Made by a program: the position numbers and the translations under genes
Shown here: positions 1 to 6,212 of the stretch, one piece after another
Layout of the letters: every line of letters begins with the position of its first letter
Numbering within the stretch: the first letter of the stretch is position 1
NCBI GenBank assembly: GCA_029060585.1
Contig: JAIDTS010000267.1
Location: 1 to 7,558, forward strand
Direction: 5' to 3'
DNA: 7,558 nt
Source: Muribaculaceae bacterium
GTDB lineage: Bacteria; Bacteroidota; Bacteroidia; Bacteroidales; Muribaculaceae
Notes under the pieces: model-generated
Database searches by the model: none
Told to the model about the DNA's origin: nothing
The model's input: the letters and a program-made list of their open reading frames with translations, nothing else

Positions 1-72
1 TTCCGAACAGAGAAGTTAAACCTTGTAACGCCGATGGTACTGCGAAAGCGGGAGAGTAGGTAATCGCCGCCT
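1..72 (+). rRNA. rrf: 5S ribosomal RNA, 3' part (5' end outside window)
   Basis: This is the 3' part of a 5S rRNA gene, a structural RNA of the large ribosomal subunit. The sequence shows the conserved loop segment CCGAACAGAGAAGTTAA at 3-19, then GATGGTACTGC, and the closing GGGAGAGTAGG stretch at 50-60, followed by CGCCGCC (65-71), the 3' strand of helix I. The 5' strand of helix I and the rest of the 5' half lie before the window. A strong terminator follows after 5 nt, so this is probably the last gene of an rRNA operon. The exact 3' end is uncertain by a few bases. Confidence 0.93.
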
Positions 73-76
73 TAGA

Positions 77-110
77 AGACACACTCAATTTTTGAGTGTG
101 TCTTTTTTTT
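77..110 (+). terminator. Rho-independent terminator of the rRNA operon
   Basis: A perfect 12-bp stem (77-88 with 92-103, arm AGACACACTCAA) with a 3-base TTT loop is followed directly by an unbroken T run to 110. It lies 5 nt after the 5S end, the usual place for the end of an rRNA transcript. Confidence 0.93.
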
Positions 111-128
111 ACAGTGTGAGCTTGATAA

Positions 129-227
129 GGGCTCCCCCTCTTCGCTTCCCGTAATTGGCCGAACAGAGAAGTTAAACCTTGTAACGCCGATGGTACTGCG
201 AAAGCGGGAGAGTCGGTAATCGCCGCC
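129..227 (+). pseudogene. Damaged duplicate of the 5S rRNA gene
   Basis: Positions 159-241 repeat 3-85 with a single mismatch (A58 becomes C214), so the 3' half of the 5S gene, the spacer and the start of the terminator are all duplicated. Further 5', only a weak 5S-like stretch remains (GGGCTCCCCCTCTTC at 129-143). It is separated from CCGAACAG by roughly ten more bases than a normal 5S has. The 5' strand of helix I should pair with CGCCGCC (221-227), but no GGCGG-like sequence is found between the preceding terminator and 129. The single mismatch also departs from the common GAGAGTAGG. I infer a non-functional 5S remnant; a divergent functional 5S or an assembly artefact is less likely. Confidence 0.72.
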
Positions 228-232
228 TTAGA

Positions 233-266
233 AGACACACTTGAATTTCGAGTGTGTCTTTTTTTT
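233..266 (+). terminator. Second terminator hairpin, diverged copy of the first
   Basis: A 13-bp stem (233-245 with 247-259) contains one T-G wobble and is followed by a T run to 266. Relative to the first terminator, the inner stem differs by an A-T to G-C change on both sides and a C-G to T-G change, so pairing is kept. The T run ends 12 nt before the ATG at 279. Confidence 0.88.
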
Positions 267-278
267 AATTTTTATGTT

Positions 279-1409
279 ATGAAGAAGATTTGTTGTATAT
301 GCATGGCATTCTCGATACTCGGACTTTGGGGATGCACTAAAGGTGATCCTGATGATCCGAATCCCGGAATATCCGTTAAGGAGGAATCTCTTGTTGTTGT
401 GAATTCCGGAAATTTCACTAAGTCTAATTCCTCCATCACATTGTGGAATCCCGAGACGGGTTCTCAACAGGAGGTCTTTGCATCCGTCAATGGTTTCAAA
501 CTTGGGGATGTAGCTCAGTCTGCGACTGTACATGGCGATCTTCTGTGGATTGTCGTAAACAATTCAAATGTCGTTTTTGCTGTTGACAAGACTACATTCA
601 AGGAAGTAGGACGCATCGACAAGGATATCGTAAGTCCGCGTTACATACATTTTGTTTCTGATGACAAGGCATATATCACGCAGATGTATAGTGATAGGAT
701 AGCCATCGTAAATCCTAAGACCTACAGTGTCACGGGTTACATACAAGTGAGAGGAAACGATTTCAATGGTGGTGCTTCCGAAGAGATGGTCCAGATTGGA
801 GATTATGTCTATGTCAATCTCTGGAGCTACGGAAAGTCAATAGTGAAGATAGATACAAAGACCGACGAGTGGGTAGAGGAATATATCGTAGGAATCCAGC
901 CTAATTCTCTTGTCAAGGATTATAATGGCAATATCTGGACACTATGCGACGGAGGAGGCTGGGCGGAGAGTCCAATCGGGTATGAAGCACCGACACTCAT
1001 AGAGATGGATATGAATCCCGGTGTCATTGGATCTTCATGGGAAAAGAGGCGAACATTTGAGCTACCTCTCGGAGCAAGCGTCTCGAAACTATGTTCAAAT
1101 GGCGTAGGAACACGTCTTTACTTCACGCTGAATCAATACAATGAAGAGGGAAAGAACATCGGCGGAGTCTATATGATGGATTTGACCGAACAGTATCCTC
1201 AATTCAAGATCGTTGTTCCGGCTGGCGACCGCTATCTATATTCCATGACTGTCTCTCCAATTTCGGAGGAGATTTTCGTTGCTGACGCGTTGGATTATGA
1301 GCAGAATGGCGTCGTCTACTATTATAGGAGCGATGGAAATCTCATCGGCAAGTTCGATGCAGGAATAATCCCGACAGCGTACACCTGGATAACGAAAGTG
1401 ATAAAGTGA
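279..1409 (+). CDS. YncE/DUF5074-type beta-propeller surface lipoprotein (BtuG-like candidate)
   Basis: This 376-residue protein starts MKKICCICMAF and has a lipobox ending LGLWGC, giving a lipidated Cys19. The next residues, TKGDPDDP, are acidic, as in Bacteroidetes signals that send lipoproteins to the cell surface. From about residue 41 (VNSGNF) the chain is built of repeated beta-strand units of the YVTN type, such as 'NVVFAVDKTTFKEVGRI' and 'DRIAIVNPKTYSVTGYI', so a beta-propeller is expected. In Bacteroides this family includes BtuG, which binds vitamin B12 at the surface together with the TonB receptor BtuB. No btuB or cobalamin riboswitch is visible here, so the ligand is unknown. An in-frame GTG at 252 lies inside the preceding terminator and would spoil the signal peptide, so ATG 279 is the chosen start. 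There is no recognisable promoter between the second terminator and the start. Confidence 0.85.
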   Translation: MKKICCICMAFSILGLWGCTKGDPDDPNPGISVKEESLVVVNSGNFTKSNSSITLWNPETGSQQEVFASVNGFKLGDVAQSATVHGDLLWIVVNNSNVVFAVDKTTFKEVGRIDKDIVSPRYIHFVSDDKAYITQMYSDRIAIVNPKTYSVTGYIQVRGNDFNGGASEEMVQIGDYVYVNLWSYGKSIVKIDTKTDEWVEEYIVGIQPNSLVKDYNGNIWTLCDGGGWAESPIGYEAPTLIEMDMNPGVIGSSWEKRRTFELPLGASVSKLCSNGVGTRLYFTLNQYNEEGKNIGGVYMMDLTEQYPQFKIVVPAGDRYLYSMTVSPISEEIFVADALDYEQNGVVYYYRSDGNLIGKFDAGIIPTAYTWITKVIK

Positions 1410-1414
1410 CATGG

Positions 1415-1434
1415 CGGAGGCCTTAGGGCCTCCG
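1415..1434 (+). terminator. Hairpin after the propeller lipoprotein gene
   Basis: A perfect 8-bp GC-rich stem (CGGAGGCC, loop TTAG, GGCCTCCG) begins 6 nt after the stop codon. Only a weak T-rich tail (TTGCATT) follows, so it may terminate poorly or serve as an mRNA 3'-end stabiliser, with readthrough into the GH43 gene. Confidence 0.6.
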
Positions 1435-1486
1435 TTGCATTATAATACGGAAATAGAATATCATAAGACAGATTTCAGTTTTAGCC

Positions 1487-3553
1487 GTGTCTTTACTATT
1501 GGCTGTGGCAGGCTTCGCACAAGCCGAGAATCCGAAATCCTGGAGTGCGGACAACGGAAACGGCACTTTTACCAACCCTCTCTTTTACGATGAATTTTCG
1601 GATCCTGACGTGATTCGGGTAGGAGAGGACTATTATCTCGCCGGGACAACGATGCATAGCGTCCCGGGGCTCGTCATACTTCACTCGAAGGATCTCGTCA
1701 ATTGGGAGAATGTGTCGTATTGCTTCGACCGCTTCGATTTCGAAGACGATGCCTTCTCCCTTAAGAACGGCAAGGAAGTGTATGGCCAGGGAATCTGGGC
1801 ACCGTGCATACGTCATCATGATGGAAAATTCTATCTTTTCAGCAACGTCAACGGAAAGGGGCTGCAGTGCTTCACAAGCGAGAGTATAGAGGGTCCCTGG
1901 AAGCATTCCAACATGCAGGGTAACATATATGATCTCGGTGTCATCTTTGACGACAACGGAAAGGTATACGCCGTGCATGGTTATGATGAAGTGAAATGCA
2001 CAGAACTTAAAGCGGATATGTCCGGACCGGTTGAAGGAACGGAGAGAATCATTATTCCAAAAGGTTCAGGAGTCGGAGAAGGCCACCATATCTACAAGAT
2101 CGATGGCCGCTACTACATAGTTTCGGCCGACTACGCTCCCAACGGTCGCCTTACCTGCTCGCGTGCCGACAATATTTGGGGACCGTATGAGACCCGTGTG
2201 ATCACCGCCGACGAGACGTTTGGCTATCACATGCCGCCTATGACTAATATAAAGGGCCGAATCATGCCCGATTCGCATCCTGTCAGCTTGAATATGCCTG
2301 ATCCGGACCAGACGGGAGCATGCAACATCCATCAAGGAGGCATCGTCAGCACCCCCGATGGACAGTGGTGGGCACTTCAGATGCAGGATTTCCATTCTCT
2401 CGGGCGAACTACATGTCTGGTGCCGGTCACATGGAAAGATGGCTGGCCTATGATCGGCCTTGAAGGTAACCTCGGGAGGGCTCCGCGAACATGGCTCAAG
2501 CCGGAGACCGCGGCGCGCGATACTGAATCTATACACGCCCCATATGAAAGGAACGAGGACTTCAACGGGAAGACCCTCGGCAGAGTATGGCAATGGAACC
2601 ATAATCCCGACGACAGCAAGTGGAAACTCAACAAGGGGCGTCTACGCCTGAACACCATGCCTGCCGACCAGCTCATGTGGGCTCGGAACACGCTTACACA
2701 GCGTGCCATCGGACCGGAAAGCGATGTTACGGTTGAACTTTATCTTAGCGGTCTAAAAGAAGGTGATGTCGCCGGCCTCGGTAACATCAATGTGCCTTGC
2801 AGCTGGATAGGAGTTGTAAAGGATGGAGGTAAGCTCACCTTGCGTCGCTTCGAGCAGCTCCGGAACGATACTCTGGACGTAGAACTATCTCCGAAGACGG
2901 ACAGGATATGGCTTCGCCTTCACGGCGACTACGATGTAGACAGGGCAAGATATTGCTATTCCATGGATGGAGTAAATTTCATGCCTCTCGGCGACGATAT
3001 GACGCTGAGCTACCAGCTTATCACGTTTCAGGGGTCACGTCCGGGTCTCTTCGCATTCAACGTAAACGGCAAGAACGGCGGATATGCCGAATTCGACAAC
3101 TTCACGGTAGACGAGATGAAAGCTGACCGCAGTGGCAATATTCCTTTTGGAAAGAAGGTTCATATCTTCAATCTTGCTACCGGACGGCCGATGCAAGGCA
3201 CTTCACACGGAATAGTCCACGACACAACGTTCGGTGCGAGGAATCTGCAGACAGAGTTCAGTGTGATAGACAGAGGCAACGGGAAGGTGATTCTACAATG
3301 CGGCGACGGCCGGTATGTGTTCACCGCAGGAGAAGGACTTCCGGGAGATGTGCGTCTCACTTCTGACGAGTCTAAGGCCGAGGAGTTCATGTGGCAGGAT
3401 TATCTTGACAAGGAGTTCATGCTGATGTCTATGCGGACACATAAGTATTTAGGCAAGAGTCCCACTACGGGAAGTCCTTATTCCATGGACTTCAAGGGAG
3501 CTGATCCGGCCCGGCGCAACGGAGCCGTATTCAGATGGGAAGAGAAATTTTGA
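1487..3553 (+). CDS. Secreted GH43-family glycosidase with C-terminal lectin-like modules
   Basis: This is a glycoside hydrolase of family 43, likely acting on arabinose- or xylose-containing plant glycans. Residues about 27-350 form the five-bladed catalytic domain. The likely base is Asp39 (SDPDVIR), the pKa-modulating Asp is Asp149 (IYDLG), the acid is Glu198 (GEGHHIYK), and His282 (NIHQGGIV) is the usual core histidine; all are intact. Residues about 357-547 resemble the concanavalin-like module found after GH43 beta-xylosidases, and 554-688 look like a beta-trefoil or fascin-like domain. The start is a problem: GTG 1487 gives a signal peptide lacking its basic end. The reading frame stays open back to a TAG at 1454, and ATA at 1463 would give a complete signal (RQISVLAVSLLLAVAGFAQA after the first residue). 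Numbering here is from GTG 1487. Substrate and subfamily are not decided. Confidence 0.9.
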   Translation: MSLLLAVAGFAQAENPKSWSADNGNGTFTNPLFYDEFSDPDVIRVGEDYYLAGTTMHSVPGLVILHSKDLVNWENVSYCFDRFDFEDDAFSLKNGKEVYGQGIWAPCIRHHDGKFYLFSNVNGKGLQCFTSESIEGPWKHSNMQGNIYDLGVIFDDNGKVYAVHGYDEVKCTELKADMSGPVEGTERIIIPKGSGVGEGHHIYKIDGRYYIVSADYAPNGRLTCSRADNIWGPYETRVITADETFGYHMPPMTNIKGRIMPDSHPVSLNMPDPDQTGACNIHQGGIVSTPDGQWWALQMQDFHSLGRTTCLVPVTWKDGWPMIGLEGNLGRAPRTWLKPETAARDTESIHAPYERNEDFNGKTLGRVWQWNHNPDDSKWKLNKGRLRLNTMPADQLMWARNTLTQRAIGPESDVTVELYLSGLKEGDVAGLGNINVPCSWIGVVKDGGKLTLRRFEQLRNDTLDVELSPKTDRIWLRLHGDYDVDRARYCYSMDGVNFMPLGDDMTLSYQLITFQGSRPGLFAFNVNGKNGGYAEFDNFTVDEMKADRSGNIPFGKKVHIFNLATGRPMQGTSHGIVHDTTFGARNLQTEFSVIDRGNGKVILQCGDGRYVFTAGEGLPGDVRLTSDESKAEEFMWQDYLDKEFMLMSMRTHKYLGKSPTTGSPYSMDFKGADPARRNGAVFRWEEKF

Positions 3554-3577
3554 AATCAACATTCATTAATATAGTTT

Positions 3578-3607
3578 CGGCCGCACTCATTTCTCAGAGT
3601 GCGGCCG
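3578..3607. terminator. Hairpin between convergent genes, possible two-way terminator
   Basis: A perfect 11-bp stem (CGGCCGCACTC with GAGTGCGGCCG) and an 8-base loop lie 24 nt after the GH43 stop and 63 nt from the porin stop on the other strand. The T run is short (CTTTA) on the + strand and absent on the - strand, so its efficiency is uncertain. Nothing else is seen in the rest of 3554-3670. Confidence 0.7.
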
Positions 3608-3670
3608 CTTTAGGTATAGTAAAAATGTATTAAGGTGATATTTTGAGTCTTGAGTATATAGCTTTTAATC

Positions 3671-5137
3671 TTAGAATGAGAACTGAGCCATAAGGCCGAG
3701 TCGGTCGGCGCGGCGAGAGGCTCCATCCCAGTTCTTACGGACACCGGTGTCAAATTCGAGACCTGCCTGGATTCGAGGTGTCAGGTTCCAGAATACATTG
3801 GCGGTAAAAATATTGCCATATCGGTATTCTGATTCCTCGCGTGGACTACGCGGGAAGTAGCGGCTGTCCGAGTATGATACCGATGCAAACAGATTCGGGC
3901 GGAAATTATACTGAGCTCCGATACACCATCCAAGAGAAAATGGAGCGTACATATGCATTGGATCGTAGGGAGACGGTACGAGATCGTAATTGCCGACCTG
4001 AAGGTCGCCCGTGGTGCTTTCGTGACCTTCACCGCAGTTGAATATTCCGTAAAGCGTCACAGGACTGACTGGATGCACCACTGTCGAGAGTTGCATGCCC
4101 CATCCGAGCTTAGAGTGACGATCGTGGGTCAGCAAGTCTTGATATGGAAGGGAACGCAGAAGTCCTGCGAGTCTGACGTGTTCGCTTTTTCCCCAGCTGT
4201 ATTGCAGGAAAGCCGCGAGGTCTGGCAGAGTCTGGTTAGCTGTCCCTATTTTTCCTGTTATGGTTGATACCGCAGCGTTTTTCGGGAGTTCGACAGAGCC
4301 TGCGACGGTCCAGCGCTTTTTGTAGGTGTTCATCCATCTTACGAGTACCGAAGTCGGCGAAATCTTATTTGCCGGGCCGTTGGCATCTACTGTAGGAGGG
4401 AGCGCAGCCGGATCAGAGAATGTTGATGAAGCGTATCCTAAAGTGACATTGTGAAGTTGGGCATATGCTTTTTTCAGATGGAAATCAGTGCCTCCGTAAC
4501 CGTTGAAATTGGCTTCTATATACAGCTGATAGTTGCCTAAAGTCTTGTTCTTGCCGATGACGCGGAAGAAGAGTGTCGATCCCGCGGGTGTTGCTCCGAG
4601 CTTGCTGTTGTTGGCCGGATCCTTCACCATAGGAATCAGGTATGGCGTAAAGCTGTTGGCCGGAATCGCAGCATCAAAGTCATACCATCCGCGTATTCTC
4701 ACGCATCCGCCTATACCCATCGCGAGGTCTGCATCGCGGCTCATAAATAGGAAATATGGAGCCGCAGGATCGGAGAAACTCTGAAACTGATCATAGAAGA
4801 AATGTTCTACTACGTCTCTAATGGAATCCTGATGAGAAGCGGACCCTGCGTTTTCCGGACGTCCGTCGATATATATGATTTTATGATCGCGAAGGAGCGC
4901 ATCTTTCTGGGCGTCAACGAGTGAATTCGCACGCAGAGCTTTTCCTGAGTCGGAAGGTTCGGATTGTTCTAAAGTCTGAGTATGTAGTGAGTCTTTAATC
5001 TGGACAGTCTTAGCGGTCTTCCTAACGGGAGCCGGGAAAGACATCGAGCGGTGATGGTCCTGCGCAAAAGAGAACTGGAAGGCTGCAAAAGCAAATATGA
5101 CAGCGAGTATTGATGCGTTTTTCATGGTTGGAATCAT
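3671..5137 (-). CDS. DcaP-like trimeric outer-membrane porin
   Basis: This 488-residue protein matches the DcaP-like porins of Bacteroidales. It begins with a signal peptide (hydrophobic core 9-24, cleavage near FSFA/Q26), then a polar, charged stretch of about 90 residues. A beta-barrel follows from about residue 125 to the end, closing with a terminal Phe (QFSF) as expected for BAM-dependent insertion. Family signatures include GIGG at 141-144, GWYDFDAAIP at 150-159, NYQLYIEANFNGY at 202-214 and STFSDPAALPP at 238-248. The best-studied member, Acinetobacter DcaP, passes small carboxylates; the substrate here is unknown. Two in-frame starts fit, ATG at 5137 and at 5125 (MKNAS), and the signal peptide works with either. 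No Shine-Dalgarno sequence separates them, which is normal in this phylum. The gene is convergent with the GH43 gene and divergent from the glycosyltransferase gene. Confidence 0.88.
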   Translation of the reverse strand: MIPTMKNASILAVIFAFAAFQFSFAQDHHRSMSFPAPVRKTAKTVQIKDSLHTQTLEQSEPSDSGKALRANSLVDAQKDALLRDHKIIYIDGRPENAGSASHQDSIRDVVEHFFYDQFQSFSDPAAPYFLFMSRDADLAMGIGGCVRIRGWYDFDAAIPANSFTPYLIPMVKDPANNSKLGATPAGSTLFFRVIGKNKTLGNYQLYIEANFNGYGGTDFHLKKAYAQLHNVTLGYASSTFSDPAALPPTVDANGPANKISPTSVLVRWMNTYKKRWTVAGSVELPKNAAVSTITGKIGTANQTLPDLAAFLQYSWGKSEHVRLAGLLRSLPYQDLLTHDRHSKLGWGMQLSTVVHPVSPVTLYGIFNCGEGHESTTGDLQVGNYDLVPSPYDPMHMYAPFSLGWCIGAQYNFRPNLFASVSYSDSRYFPRSPREESEYRYGNIFTANVFWNLTPRIQAGLEFDTGVRKNWDGASRRADRLGLMAQFSF

Positions 5138-5208
5138 TGATTATGTCTGTTAAACCTTAAAAGGGGTTAAAAAGTTCAAAATAATTAGAAGAAAATTAGG
5201 ATATAATC

Positions 5209-5239
5209 TTGCCAGCTTAATTAAAAATAGTTATTTTTG
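5209..5239 (+). promoter_or_regulatory. Bacteroidetes primary-sigma promoter for the glycosyltransferase gene
   Basis: TTG at 5209-5211 and TATTTTTG at 5232-5239 match the Bacteroidetes -33/-7 pattern (TTG and TAnnTTTG) with 20 nt between them, the usual spacing. Transcription should start near 5244-5246, giving a leader of about 95 nt before ATG 5342. This was assigned by eye. Confidence 0.65.
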
Positions 5240-5251
5240 TAGACTTAACAA

Positions 5252-5308
5252 ATGAAACGCTCCATGAAGAGGACGATAATGACATATGTGATGGAAATTG
5301 ATTTTTAA
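5252..5308 (+). other. Possible 18-codon leader ORF
   Basis: ATG at 5252 opens a short frame (MKRSMKRTIMTYVMEIDF) ending in TAA at 5306-5308. It lies just after the predicted transcription start and directly before the heptamer array. It is Met- and base-rich with no known motif. It may be chance, as an 18-codon frame is easily found in random sequence. Confidence 0.2.
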
Positions 5309-5310
5309 TT

Positions 5311-5338
5311 CACAATGCATAATGCATAATTCATAATA
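5311..5338 (+). repeat. Four-unit heptamer tandem repeat upstream of the glycosyltransferase
   Basis: Four consecutive 7-nt units read CACAATG, CATAATG, CATAATT and CATAATA. The array ends 3 nt before ATG 5342, so it occupies the ribosome-binding region of that gene. Similar AATTCACAATGCATAAT strings are familiar between genes of Bacteroidales genomes, from general knowledge rather than a search. Confidence 0.85.
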
Positions 5339-5341
5339 GAT

Positions 5342-6091
5342 ATGGAAGGACGACCGCTGATATCGGTGATTACGATAACATATAATGCTGCAGAGACATT
5401 GCCTCTGACCATGGAGTCGGTAGGAGAGCAGTCTTTCAAGGACTTCGAGCATATAATAGTCGACGGCGCATCCACCGACGATACGATATCGCTGGCGCGG
5501 CGAATGGGCAAACGTGGACTCCGCATAATTAGCGAGCCGGACGAAGGCCTGTATGACGCCATGAACAAAGGCCTTAAGATAGCAAGGGGAAGGTATCTGA
5601 TTTTCCTCAATTCAGGCGACCGCTTTCATTCGCATGATAGCCTTCAGGCATATGCCGACGCTATAGAAGAGCGTAATCCCGACATAGTCTACGGAGACAC
5701 GGATATCGTAGACATAGAAGGGAAAAGAATTGGCCCGCGGCATCTTTCCGCACCGGATATACTGACGCTTGACAGTTTCAGCGACGGAATGCTGATATGC
5801 CATCAGGCCTTCATGGTAAGGAAAGACATAGCTCCGCTATATGATACCGACTATCGTTTCTCGGCTGATTATGACTGGTGCATACGATGCATCAAGGCAT
5901 CGCGGGCAGGCGATAGGGTGAACCTACGCCGAGTCACAATCGACTATCTCGCCGACGGACTCACAGACAGGAACAAGAAGGCGTCGCTCGTAGAGCGCTT
6001 CAAGATTATGGCTGCGCACTATGGCTCGATGAAAGCGATAGCCGCGCATCTCAGCTTCATCCCGAGGGTGATAAAACGGGGAAAACTTTAG
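5342..6091 (+). CDS. Family 2 (GT-A fold) glycosyltransferase
   Basis: This 249-residue cytoplasmic protein transfers a sugar from a nucleotide-activated donor, probably in polysaccharide or glycoconjugate synthesis. The GT2 fold is shown by ISVITITYN at 7-15, the nucleotide-binding VDGASTDDT at 40-48, SEPDEGLYDAMNKGL at 64-78, and FLNSGDRF at 88-95, where this subfamily has SGD at the metal-binding DxD position. SADYDWCIR at 174-182 supplies the likely catalytic Asp region. No membrane segment is seen. The length is typical of short WcaA-like members. ATG 5342 is the only start that keeps the whole first beta strand without running into the repeat. The gene has its own promoter and no other polysaccharide genes beside it, so it is unlike the usual large glycan-synthesis cluster. 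Donor and acceptor cannot be told. Confidence 0.9.
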   Translation: MEGRPLISVITITYNAAETLPLTMESVGEQSFKDFEHIIVDGASTDDTISLARRMGKRGLRIISEPDEGLYDAMNKGLKIARGRYLIFLNSGDRFHSHDSLQAYADAIEERNPDIVYGDTDIVDIEGKRIGPRHLSAPDILTLDSFSDGMLICHQAFMVRKDIAPLYDTDYRFSADYDWCIRCIKASRAGDRVNLRRVTIDYLADGLTDRNKKASLVERFKIMAAHYGSMKAIAAHLSFIPRVIKRGKL

Positions 6092-6100
6092 GCCTTAGTG

Positions 6101-6135
6101 CACAATGCACAATGCACAATGCATAATGCGTAATT
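6101..6135 (+). repeat. Five-unit heptamer tandem repeat downstream of the glycosyltransferase
   Basis: Five consecutive 7-nt units read CACAATG three times, then CATAATG and CGTAATT. They begin 9 nt after the glycosyltransferase stop. The array is the same family and orientation as the one before the gene. The rest of 6136-6212 holds no clear promoter or terminator. Confidence 0.85.
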
Positions 6136-6212
6136 GGCTACTCAGTTGACAGCTATGTAAGAAAAATCATAAGAAAGTAAGATTCTGGAAATCAAATAAT
6201 AACAATTAATAA

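Noticed and set aside
252..281. GTG start at 252 for the lipoprotein gene
   Set aside because: It lies inside the terminator stem and adds nine residues that ruin a clean MKK lipoprotein signal at ATG 279.
1411..1593. 60-codon frame starting ATG 2 nt after the lipoprotein stop
   Set aside because: It runs through the hairpin and overlaps the GH43 gene in another frame; its sequence shows no domain and does not supply a signal peptide for the GH43 enzyme by frameshift.
2066..2602. 178-codon open frame on the minus strand
   Set aside because: It is a shadow of the GH43 catalytic domain and has no recognisable motif.
3643..3655. TTGAGT direct repeat between the convergent genes
   Set aside because: It has only two copies of a few bases, which is expected by chance in AT-rich spacer sequence.
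5177..5183. Possible -7 box (TATTTTG on the minus strand) for the porin gene
   Set aside because: It is one base short of TAnnTTTG and no TTG lies at the expected distance upstream.
5307..5338. Heptamer array read as a CRISPR or as part of a protein-coding frame
   Set aside because: The units are 7 nt with no spacers, and the minus-strand frames across them only echo the repeat.
6146..6175. TTGACA as a -35 box for the peptidase gene
   Set aside because: No matching -10 or TAnnTTTG element follows at a suitable distance, and the E. coli pattern is not expected in this phylum.
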